DNA of 64,000 nucleotides from Salibacterium halotolerans (GTDB lineage Bacteria; Bacillota; Bacilli; Bacillales; Marinococcaceae), in contig NZ_FOXD01000002.1 in assembly GCF_900115625.1 (NCBI RefSeq), positions 224,509-288,508 on the forward strand, read 5' to 3'. The notes under the pieces are model-generated. The model made no database searches. It was not told the origin of the DNA and saw nothing but the letters and a program-made list of their open reading frames with translations. Each line of letters opens with the position of its first letter. Position 1 is the stretch's first letter. This document shows, one piece after another, positions 52,396-58,398 of the stretch. A program made the position numbers and the translations under genes.

Positions 52396-53322
52396 ATGCC
52401 AATGATCGCTCTTGATATCGGGCACGGATCCGATACCTTTCAGCGCACAGGCGGAAAAGGCGTAAAGAGGAATGGAAAAGTATACGAAGAACACGAATTT
52501 AACTCGGATATTGCCATGCGGCTCCAACCTATCTTGGAACGGCATGGCTTTTCTGTGTGGTTGCCGCAACCACCGAATTCAAAAGAAGTTGACTTGACTA
52601 CTCGAACTGATGCTGCTAATAGGCGCGGCGTGGATTTGTACTGGTCCGATCATGCCAATGCTGGTGGCGCATCCGGTGTATGTGCATTTTACTGGGGCAC
52701 CTCAGACGAGGGCAAAAAGCTTGCAGAGTTGTTCGCCAAACGTATGAAGGAAGCAGGGTTTGAAACGCACGGGAACGGCACACACGCTGGCGAGCGCGGG
52801 AGTTGGACCAACATGCATGTCACAAGGGAAACCAACATGACCGCTGTGCTGACGGAAAATGGTTTTATGGACGATAACGGCGATTTTCAAGGTATATTCG
52901 GCAGTGATAAGGAGTCGTACCGGCAGCGTGTAGCAGAGACGCATGCCAAGATTCTCTGTGAATACTTTGATATACCTTACAAAGACGTGAAATCCGAAAC
53001 TGATAAAGGAGATGAGATCATGAAACCCACAGGAGTTTTGAACGGTACGTTTGGCGATTATCTCAAGAACGCGTCTGATAGAGGCATCATCGAACAGTCT
53101 ACTGCAGACGAATACAAAAACGGTGAAATGACGGAGTCAAACGCCATTGCTCTTGTGGCGTTGATTCAAACTGCTGCACCTGGGACCGATGTGGCACCAG
53201 TCCATCAGCCAGCTTGGGAAAAGGCTCAGGAAGAAGGAGTATTTAACGGTGAGCGCCCAAATGATCCTATCACTCGAGTAGAAACGGCAACTGTTCTGAA
53301 ACGGACGGGGGCATTCGAATGA
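52396..53322 (+). CDS. N-acetylmuramoyl-L-alanine amidase (endolysin)
   Basis: 308 aa. Amidase_3 zinc motifs are visible: LDIGHGSD (His), EEHEFN (Glu), SDHAN (His) and LTENGFMDD (catalytic Glu). The C-terminal 95 residues hold a helical region (TGVLNGTFGDYLKNASDRGII) and an SLH-like AWEKAQEEGVFNG ... PITRVETATVL repeat that probably binds the cell wall. Confidence 0.92.
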   Translation: MPMIALDIGHGSDTFQRTGGKGVKRNGKVYEEHEFNSDIAMRLQPILERHGFSVWLPQPPNSKEVDLTTRTDAANRRGVDLYWSDHANAGGASGVCAFYWGTSDEGKKLAELFAKRMKEAGFETHGNGTHAGERGSWTNMHVTRETNMTAVLTENGFMDDNGDFQGIFGSDKESYRQRVAETHAKILCEYFDIPYKDVKSETDKGDEIMKPTGVLNGTFGDYLKNASDRGIIEQSTADEYKNGEMTESNAIALVALIQTAAPGTDVAPVHQPAWEKAQEEGVFNGERPNDPITRVETATVLKRTGAFE

Positions 53323-53531
53323 ATAGGTACGTCTATTCCTATCGCATCTTATCTACTGGTGAGACGAGCAGGTATGGCGTTCCGGCTGCCACTCAGGACG
53401 AAGCAGACGCCGGCATTTGTGAAGCAATTGCAGACATTGAATTTACGGAGCCGGAGGATGTGCAGGACATCACGCTCGACCGCATCATCGAAGAAAGCGA
53501 CAATTATTATGAGTGTGAAGGCTGTACGTAA
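53319..53531 (+). CDS. Small protein after endolysin
   Basis: 70 aa, ATGA overlap with the amidase. Very acidic C-terminus ending CEGCT. Not recognised. Confidence 0.55.
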   Translation: MNRYVYSYRILSTGETSRYGVPAATQDEADAGICEAIADIEFTEPEDVQDITLDRIIEESDNYYECEGCT

Positions 53532-53556
53532 AAAAGAGCAGGGGCTTTCCCTGCTC
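53530..53556 (-). terminator. Terminator serving the hicAB operon (and possibly the lysis genes)
   Basis: GAGCAGGG and CCCTGCTC form an 8-bp stem; the leftward transcript ends in a T run (A run at 53530-53535 on the + strand). Confidence 0.85.
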
Positions 53557-53567
53557 CATACATATAG

Positions 53568-54032
53568 TTACAATTTCGATTTGTAAGAAGAAATGGAATC
53601 CTCTTGGCCTTTGGATGAAATAAGAGGCTTATGAACCCCGATATGCTCTTTCAACGCATCTTGAAGTAATTGTGAGTAATTAATTTTATGCTCTTTTGCA
53701 ATATCATCCAACCAAGCAGGAAGGGTTAGAGTTTTTTTAATAGACCGCTGCTGCATATCACTTCTAAATGGCGGCATCCAGACATCTATATAAACGGCAT
53801 ATTCATTATCCTCTGGCGCAGTATCCTTCGGAGAACTAGGGCTTGGAATATCATCTCCATCCTGTTCCATGCCATACAAGTGCAGTGCTAAAGCTTCTTT
53901 GGCCATATCAACAGCTTCTGCTTCTTGATCAGCGACGGTAATACAACCAGATAAATCTGGGAAACGTACACCCACTTGATTATCCTCATATTCAAAAAAC
54001 GCAAGAAATGTGTAGCGATCAGGATAACTCAT
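53568..54032 (-). CDS. hicB: HicB antitoxin
   Basis: 154 aa. The HicB RNase-H-like domain (FLAFFEYEDNQVGVRFPDLSGCITVADQEAEAVDMAKEALALHL) is followed by a ribbon-helix-helix DNA-binding part (KTLTLPAWLDDIAKEHKINYSQLLQDAL). Binds HicA and the shared promoter. Confidence 0.93.
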   Translation of the reverse strand: MSYPDRYTFLAFFEYEDNQVGVRFPDLSGCITVADQEAEAVDMAKEALALHLYGMEQDGDDIPSPSSPKDTAPEDNEYAVYIDVWMPPFRSDMQQRSIKKTLTLPAWLDDIAKEHKINYSQLLQDALKEHIGVHKPLISSKGQEDSISSYKSKL

Positions 54033-54061
54033 CTATATAAAACCTCCTTAGAGGGCGAGGC

Positions 54062-54250
54062 TTAGAGCCCCGCCTGTTTGAAGATGCTTTTCACTGTTCC
54101 GGTTGGTAACTGTTTCTTGGGGTGTGGTAGCGTCACTTTTCCGGGCTTCGTATGGTGCTTAAGCTGATGGTGACTACCTTTAATATTTGTTATGTACCAA
54201 CCATCTTCCTCAAGTATTTTTAAGATTTCTTTTGAAGAATAATTTTTCAC
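54062..54250 (-). CDS. hicA: HicA mRNA interferase toxin
   Basis: 62 aa from GTG. Double-stranded-RNA-binding-like fold with the catalytic His in KGSHHQLKH and the C-terminal LPTGTVKSIFKQAGL. Gene order toxin then antitoxin is usual for hicAB. It follows GGAGG-type sequence and a consensus promoter. Probable role: plasmid/prophage stabilisation or phage defence. Confidence 0.93.
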   Translation of the reverse strand: MKNYSSKEILKILEEDGWYITNIKGSHHQLKHHTKPGKVTLPHPKKQLPTGTVKSIFKQAGL

Positions 54251-54282
54251 ATTGGCTCCCCCCTCCCTTCTTTGTTAATTAT

Positions 54283-54311
54283 ATTATAACACGTATTATA
54301 ATACGTGTAAA
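54283..54311 (-). promoter_or_regulatory. hicAB promoter with 20-bp palindromic operator
   Basis: On the leftward strand TTTACA (54306-54311), a 17-bp spacer and TATAAT (54283-54288). The spacer lies inside the perfect 20-bp palindrome ACACGTATTATAATACGTGT (54289-54308), the expected HicB operator. Confidence 0.85.
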
Positions 54312-54682
54312 TGTTTTTTTATTAAAAAACAGACCGCCCATCTGGACGGCCTGCTATATCACCTTTAATCCTTCTCTTCCCCTATTTCATTTTACCACTA
54401 TTAATATGTAGAGTGAGTATATTCTTCGCAAGATCTACTAAATTTTACATCAAACTCCAACTTTAGCATGATATATGTTAGAATAAGACATACATTTTAG
54501 GAGAGTAATAATCCGCTCTTCCTTATTCTAAAGTTATACTTTGAACTTTAATCATTGTATATTGTACATTTTCAATTCAAAAAAAGACATATAGAGTCGG
54601 TTCCTCCATACGTCTAATAATGTGTAACTATATTATATCATAATATAGTAATGTTTAGGAGGGGCTTTTTCAGGAGGCCTTT
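54312..54682. other. Intergenic control region between hicAB and the two-gene module
   Basis: No gene seen. It holds an imperfect 10-bp inverted repeat at about 54330-54354 with a T run for leftward transcripts, a perfect 10-bp inverted repeat TTAGAATAAG/CTTATTCTAA (54478-54487 and 54522-54531) enclosing a second GGAGAG/CTCTTCC stem, and the palindrome CTATATTAT-ATC-ATAATATAG (54628-54648) 35 bp upstream of the next start. Confidence 0.5.
54628..54648. promoter_or_regulatory. Palindrome upstream of the Rex/Kiwa-like module
   Basis: CTATATTAT ATC ATAATATAG, two perfect 9-bp arms. It lies where a promoter/operator for the two-gene module would be; no clear -35/-10 pair was assigned. Confidence 0.5.
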
Positions 54683-55696
54683 ATGAATAACAAACCAGTA
54701 ATGATCTACGGTTATGAGCTCACCACGCCAAAATTTATGGGTGGTAGCATGGATATCGACCGTTACGACAATGAAACTTTAGAGTTTTTCCTTAATAGGA
54801 TAATTAACGAAGTTCCTTTGAGCGAAAGAAAATTATTGCATGATAATAAGATGATAAATCTAACAAATTTACAAGACAGTAATGATCAAGAATTTTTGGA
54901 GGGAGTCTTTACTACAGCTAGGTTTGGAAAAGAACAAAAAATAATAGATGTTAGACATCAAATTGAAATGGGGGAGAAGGGAAAAGAACAAGGGGTCTTA
55001 AATGAAGTGAACTTTGTCATACATAAAAATACTGGATTACTATTAGTGGAAAAAGATACTGAGAACGTTGCTAGAAAGGGTTTTATACAAAAATTCTTTT
55101 CATATCATAGAAAACAGATTGAAAAATATCATAATACTTTTAATAAAAAATTTAAACACAGAAAAATATACAGAAGAGGTTTTTTGAAAGTAATTAGTCT
55201 ACCTTCTAAGTCTTTTTTTGATGAAATCGAGGACTTTGCAACTGTAAAAGATGCATTTGTTTATAAGGATGTAGACACCTCTAAAAAAAATAATAACGAA
55301 GCGGCTGACTTCTTTTATATGTATAGTATAGCAAAAGAGAATGGAGTAGAAGATGTTACCCGATTAAAAATGTCTTTTGAAAATAAAATTCAAAGGGGAA
55401 CCATAAAACATGTGAAGAAGTTTTTTGAAACACTTCATGAATCACAATATTATGATGGACTTGGTGTGAGTGGAAAACTTCAATCTGGCAGAAATAAAAC
55501 AATACAACTTGAAAATATTCAGAGAATATTTGATATTGAAGTTTCCCATCACGATAATGGTTTGCCTTCATTAAGTTCATTGTTAGATGGTATGATTAAC
55601 CTAGCAAAGAAAGATAACCCATTAAGGCACAAAAATAAAATAAATCAATTTAAGGGAGTGGATCCTTCCAATGACAAGGAGAGTGAAGAAAACTAA
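54683..55696 (+). CDS. Cytoplasmic component of a RexA/KwaB-like two-gene module
   Basis: 337 aa, soluble, with a well-placed Shine-Dalgarno (CAGGAGG). An N-terminal segment ends in a GVLNEVNFVIHKNTGLLLVEKDTENVARKGFIQKFF stretch whose pattern recalls RexA and the DUF4868/DUF6731-type proteins (including KwaB). The second half is charged and helical. It is followed by, and overlaps, a four-helix membrane protein. Unlike the neighbours it is strongly A/T rich, which suggests a recent gain. The homology is weak and the call rests partly on the gene pairing. Confidence 0.5.
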   Translation: MNNKPVMIYGYELTTPKFMGGSMDIDRYDNETLEFFLNRIINEVPLSERKLLHDNKMINLTNLQDSNDQEFLEGVFTTARFGKEQKIIDVRHQIEMGEKGKEQGVLNEVNFVIHKNTGLLLVEKDTENVARKGFIQKFFSYHRKQIEKYHNTFNKKFKHRKIYRRGFLKVISLPSKSFFDEIEDFATVKDAFVYKDVDTSKKNNNEAADFFYMYSIAKENGVEDVTRLKMSFENKIQRGTIKHVKKFFETLHESQYYDGLGVSGKLQSGRNKTIQLENIQRIFDIEVSHHDNGLPSLSSLLDGMINLAKKDNPLRHKNKINQFKGVDPSNDKESEEN

Positions 55697-56321
55697 GGAA
55701 ATAGATAAAGACAACTCCGTAAACAGAGATTTTATAGAAATAGTAAAGAATTATAAAAAGTTTACGACTAAATCAGAATGGAAGTTAATATTAGGTCTTC
55801 CTATTTTATTTTCAGCTTTAACTTTTATATTTATGGGAACTCTAGAAGACCATAATACTGTCTTACTAAAATCAATTTTAAAGATCAACCAGGTTTCTAT
55901 TTCAGTAATGGCTATATTAGCCGGTTTTAATACAACTAGCTTAGCTATAATTGCTGCGAGTAGTCCTAGAATTTTAATGAATCTAAATTCACCAGAATTT
56001 ATTGAACAGGATAAAAATGATACTATACTAAGACAATTAGTATCCTTTTTTACTTTTGCTATAGTGTTTCAATTGGGAATACTAGTTGCAGCGACTTTAA
56101 TTACTATGTTCACTGAGAATATAGTTGATCTTAGTGAAGTGTTTGTATATTTAACTGGTATATGGGTTAGAATTCCATTAATTATTTTTGGGATCTTATG
56201 GATGACAGTTGTTCTCTTCGCTTTAGTACTATCCTTGAGAAATGCAACTTTATTATATAGATATATACTGTTTATCGGCGATTTCTCTACTAATGAAGAA
56301 AACAATAAAGATAAAGAGTAG
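55671..56321 (+). CDS. Four-helix membrane protein of the two-gene module (RexB/KwaA-like)
   Basis: 216 aa, overlapping the upstream gene by 26 bp. Four hydrophobic segments: about 42-60 (LGLPILFSALTFIF), 77-98 (SVMAILAGFNTTSLAIIAAS), 122-145 (FFTFAIVFQLGILVAATLIT) and 160-190 (LIIFGILWMTVVLFALVL). Such a pair, cytoplasmic protein plus four-helix membrane protein, is the build of lambda RexAB and of Kiwa. The function is inferred from architecture only. Confidence 0.6.
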   Translation: MTRRVKKTKEIDKDNSVNRDFIEIVKNYKKFTTKSEWKLILGLPILFSALTFIFMGTLEDHNTVLLKSILKINQVSISVMAILAGFNTTSLAIIAASSPRILMNLNSPEFIEQDKNDTILRQLVSFFTFAIVFQLGILVAATLITMFTENIVDLSEVFVYLTGIWVRIPLIIFGILWMTVVLFALVLSLRNATLLYRYILFIGDFSTNEENNKDKE

Positions 56322-56385
56322 TCCCAGTGCTTGGTGCAGGATGGGGATAGCCATCGTTTCTTGCTCCATAAGAAACTATAAATAA

Positions 56386-56703
56386 TTTGCAAACAAGATT
56401 GCAAACGCACCATATAAACACAGGCGGATTATAATGAATGAACACCCTTGTATAAAGCTATTTATACATGTTTGCAATCTTCCTTATGAATGCGTGCGAG
56501 CGCCTGCGAAGGGAAAAGGAATCCATGGTAAGGATGAGGTCAGTTGTCAGCTGCTAACAAAGTTTTTAAATGGGGCAGACATGGGGCAGAATTTCATCAT
56601 TTCTGCCCCAAAAAAATCGAGTTTCTTCCATTATAACCTTATGTATGTACTGATTTATCAGCTTTCTTCATATAACATAATAATTGTTCCTAACGTTGCA
56701 AAC
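56386..56703. other. TTGCAAAC repeats: possible integrase arm sites
   Basis: TTGCAAAC is found at 56387-56394, 56399-56406 and 56696-56703, and inverted (GTTTGCAA) at 56470-56477. They lie in the gene-free stretch 56322-56775, beside a half tRNA. Regular short repeats around a tRNA-derived core are typical of tyrosine-integrase attP sites. The intervening frame 56434-56742 contains a possible integrase C-terminal remnant (LLTKFLNGADMGQNF), which is speculative. Confidence 0.45.
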
Positions 56704-56735
56704 GGCCTTCTAAGCCGTAGGTCAACGGTTCGAAT
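56702..56735 (+). pseudogene. 3' half of a tRNA-Arg (anticodon TCT) fragment
   Basis: ACGGC CTTCTAA GCCGT gives a perfect anticodon arm with anticodon TCT, then a 5-nt variable loop and the T-loop TTCGAAT. The T stem no longer pairs and there is no D arm or acceptor, so it cannot be a working tRNA. Such fragments are left when phages recombine at tRNA 3' ends. Confidence 0.6.
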
Positions 56736-56766
56736 ACGGTAGGAGATCCATGAATAATGCTGTTAC

Positions 56767-56794
56767 AGAGCAGGGTTACTCCCCTGCTCTTTTT
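56767..56794 (+). terminator. Terminator before yolD-like gene
   Basis: GAGCAGGG and CCCTGCTC form an 8-bp stem around a 6-nt loop, followed by T. The stop codon of the leftward YolD-like gene lies in the loop. Confidence 0.8.
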
Positions 56795-57132
56795 ATGTCC
56801 GTCAGCTGATCAAACGGCACATAATGCACATCGTCTTCGCTGTCTTTGATGTGGAACTGCTGCTGGCTCGTATTAACGTGATGACACCAGCCGGCCACGT
56901 CATAAAAGAACCCGTCCTTCCAGTACGTGAATACCAACTCTGCATTCTCCTTCATTGCTTCGTTCAATAGCCACTCAAATTCCTCCCACTGCTGCTCATC
57001 AAGCACCGGCTTCTTCACCTTCTTCTGCTCTTTTTGATGCTGTAGCCAAGCATCACGCCATTCCGGAAGAATCATCCGCATCGATTCCCAGCGCATATTT
57101 GATCCAGGTGTCAGTTTGTTCGCCAATATCAT
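56776..57132 (-). CDS. YolD-like protein
   Basis: 118 aa. YolD pattern: MRWESMRMILPEWRDAWLQHQ, then ELVFTYWKDGFFYDVAGWCHHVN and a C-terminal VHYVPFDQLTDI. In B. subtilis yolD genes pair with uvrX/yqjW SOS polymerase genes; here no polymerase follows. ATG 57132 is very close to GAGGAGG, so the in-frame TTG at 57126 may be the real start. A LexA-box-like site lies 25 bp upstream. Confidence 0.82.
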   Translation of the reverse strand: MILANKLTPGSNMRWESMRMILPEWRDAWLQHQKEQKKVKKPVLDEQQWEEFEWLLNEAMKENAELVFTYWKDGFFYDVAGWCHHVNTSQQQFHIKDSEDDVHYVPFDQLTDIKRAGE

Positions 57133-57156
57133 CGCCTCCTCAGTCTTATAATAACA

Positions 57157-57170
57157 CGAACAAAAGTTCT
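57157..57170. promoter_or_regulatory. LexA box
   Basis: CGAACAAAAGTTCT contains the GAAC-N4-GTTC core of the Bacillus LexA box. It lies between the divergent YolD-like and LexA-DBD genes. Confidence 0.8.
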
Positions 57171-57179
57171 TTATAAGTA

Positions 57180-57208
57180 TTGAAATAAAACAAATGTTCG
57201 TATATAAT
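57180..57208 (+). promoter_or_regulatory. Promoter with LexA-box-like element in spacer
   Basis: TTGAAA (57180-57185), 17-bp spacer, TATAAT (57203-57208). The spacer holds AAACAAATGTTCG, a LexA box with one changed core base. Confidence 0.8.
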
Positions 57209-57234
57209 GAAAGGAAAGCGAACGGGGTGATTGC

Positions 57235-57447
57235 ATGACAAAACGGCAGCGTGAAGTTTTTGATGCGATTGTTACCTATACAGGAAAGAACGGCTATTCG
57301 CCAAGCATGAGGGAGTTGACTGAATTGGTGAATGCCAGAGCGGTATCGACCGTATTTGGTGTATTGGAAAGGCTACGCAGAGATGGATTTATCACCTGGG
57401 AGGAATCAAAGCCGAGGACCATGCGAGTTCTGAAGGAGGCTTCGTGA
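57235..57447 (+). CDS. LexA DNA-binding domain without protease
   Basis: 70 aa. The sequence MTKRQREVFDAIVTYTGKNGYSPSMRELTELVNARAVSTVFGVLERLRRDGFI is the LexA N-terminal winged helix. The C-terminal autoprotease of LexA is absent, so it cannot be cleaved by RecA activation. Probably binds the nearby LexA boxes and competes with host LexA. Its Shine-Dalgarno is weak (CGGGGTGA). Confidence 0.85.
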   Translation: MTKRQREVFDAIVTYTGKNGYSPSMRELTELVNARAVSTVFGVLERLRRDGFITWEESKPRTMRVLKEAS

Positions 57448-57683
57448 TGGAAAGTATCTTGAAACGTGCAGCAGAAACCAAAGAACCGATTCAGGTGATT
57501 TACGAAGCCAAAGATGGAACATTGAGTCAGCGCATTGTTACAGTGTATCAATTCAATGAAAAGCATGTGCTGGTGTGGTGTCATTACCGTAATGCAGTTA
57601 GGTCTCTCAAGAAAAGCAACATTTTATCAGTAGGATGGAAACAAGAATATTATAATGAAGAAACTCGAGCCAGGATGATATAG
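57444..57683 (+). CDS. Small WYL-like protein
   Basis: 79 aa, overlapping the LexA-DBD gene by 4 bp (GTGATGG). The pattern PIQVIYEAKDGTLSQRIVTVYQFNEKHVLVWCHYRNAVRSLKKSNILSVGWK resembles a minimal WYL domain, a ligand-binding module in stress and phage-defence regulators. Possibly a co-regulator for its neighbour. Confidence 0.65.
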   Translation: MMESILKRAAETKEPIQVIYEAKDGTLSQRIVTVYQFNEKHVLVWCHYRNAVRSLKKSNILSVGWKQEYYNEETRARMI

Positions 57684-57696
57684 TCCTGGCTCTTTT
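57667..57696 (+). terminator. Terminator at right end of prophage
   Basis: GAGCCAGGA and TCCTGGCTC form a 9-bp stem, then four T. It stops phage transcripts 35 bp before attR. Confidence 0.9.
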
Positions 57697-57731
57697 AATG
57701 GTAGAGAAGTATCTTTAGTACACGTATTTTT

Positions 57732-57759
57732 ACTTCATACTGATGAACATTGGTTGAAG
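57732..57759 (+). other. attR
   Basis: The phage arm ACTTCATACTGATGAACAT (57732-57750) is the reverse complement of the attL arm. TGGTT and then GAAG (57756-57759) follow, with the host codons resuming at once. Together with attL this defines attP with a 12-bp centre between 19-bp arms. Confidence 0.9.
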
Positions 57760-58292
57760 CTATTCCATACATGAGGGATCTTCGTGAAAAAGGAGCGGAT
57801 GTGTATCCAATTATTACACCCACTGTTCTGAAAACCGATTCGAAGTTCGGAGCAGCGGAAAAGTGGCTTCAGGAAATCAAAGCGGCATCCGGAAAAGAGG
57901 ACGTTGCCGACTCCATTGTCAAAACGGAACCATTCGGCCCGAAACAACCGCTGGATGTCATGCTCATAGCGCCGATGACAGGTAACTCTATCAGCCGGTT
58001 CGCCAATGCCATTACCGATTCCCCGGTATTAATGGCCGCCAAGGCAACGCTTCGCAACAGCAGTCCTGTCGTTCTTGCCATTTCCACCAACGATGCGCTG
58101 GGGTTAAACGGCAGCAACATTATGAAACTGATGAATGCCAAAAATATTTACTTTGTTCCGTTCGGTCAGGATAATCCTGTATCCAAACCAACGTCGCTCG
58201 TAGCAAGATTGGAAGATATCGAACCAACGTTGGAAGAAGCGCTCTCCGGACGTCAATATCAGCCTGTCATCGTGGAAAATTTCAATAAGTAA
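57756..58292 (+). CDS. dpaB: dpaB (spoVFB) 3' part
   Basis: 178 residues after joining at GAA, from AIPYMRDLREKGADVYPIITPTVL to the end. The flavoprotein motifs NDALGLNG and GNSISRFANAITDSPVLMAAKATLR are intact. No proper start exists on this side; TTG 57750 is phage DNA and has no Shine-Dalgarno. The stop is 106 bp before asd. In the integrated state this piece is not translated as DpaB. Confidence 0.95.
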   Translation, partial: EAIPYMRDLREKGADVYPIITPTVLKTDSKFGAAEKWLQEIKAASGKEDVADSIVKTEPFGPKQPLDVMLIAPMTGNSISRFANAITDSPVLMAAKATLRNSSPVVLAISTNDALGLNGSNIMKLMNAKNIYFVPFGQDNPVSKPTSLVARLEDIEPTLEEALSGRQYQPVIVENFNK

Positions 58293-58398
58293 GCCGTCAC
58301 AGGAATTGCTTCTTTCAGCTTCAGCTATTATGTTACAATAGACGTTAAATATACTGGATTCCATAAGAAAACAGGAAGCTGGAAGGAGATAATTATTC

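Larger units (their letters stand above)
11580..57759. mobile_element. Prophage inserted in dpaB; contractile-tailed phage, 46,176 bp
   Basis: The ends are defined by the shared GAAG and by inverted 19-bp phage arms at both junctions (11587-11605 and 57732-57750). The host genes on both sides are in their usual order. The content runs recombinase, immunity, early, late regulator, terminase-head-tail-lysis, accessory genes. All structural modules appear open, so the phage may be able to form particles. Insertion in a gene needed only in the sporulating mother cell parallels vfbin, skin and SP-beta. Confidence 0.95.

Noticed and set aside
56583..56609. GGGGCAGAA/TTCTGCCCC hairpin as terminator
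   Set aside because: The stem is followed by an A run on the + strand and has no T run on the 3' side in either direction.
57750..57758. TTG 57750 as start of a separate 180-aa flavoprotein gene
   Set aside because: The first codons are phage arm DNA, there is no Shine-Dalgarno, and the sequence aligns with codon 22 onward of dpaB.
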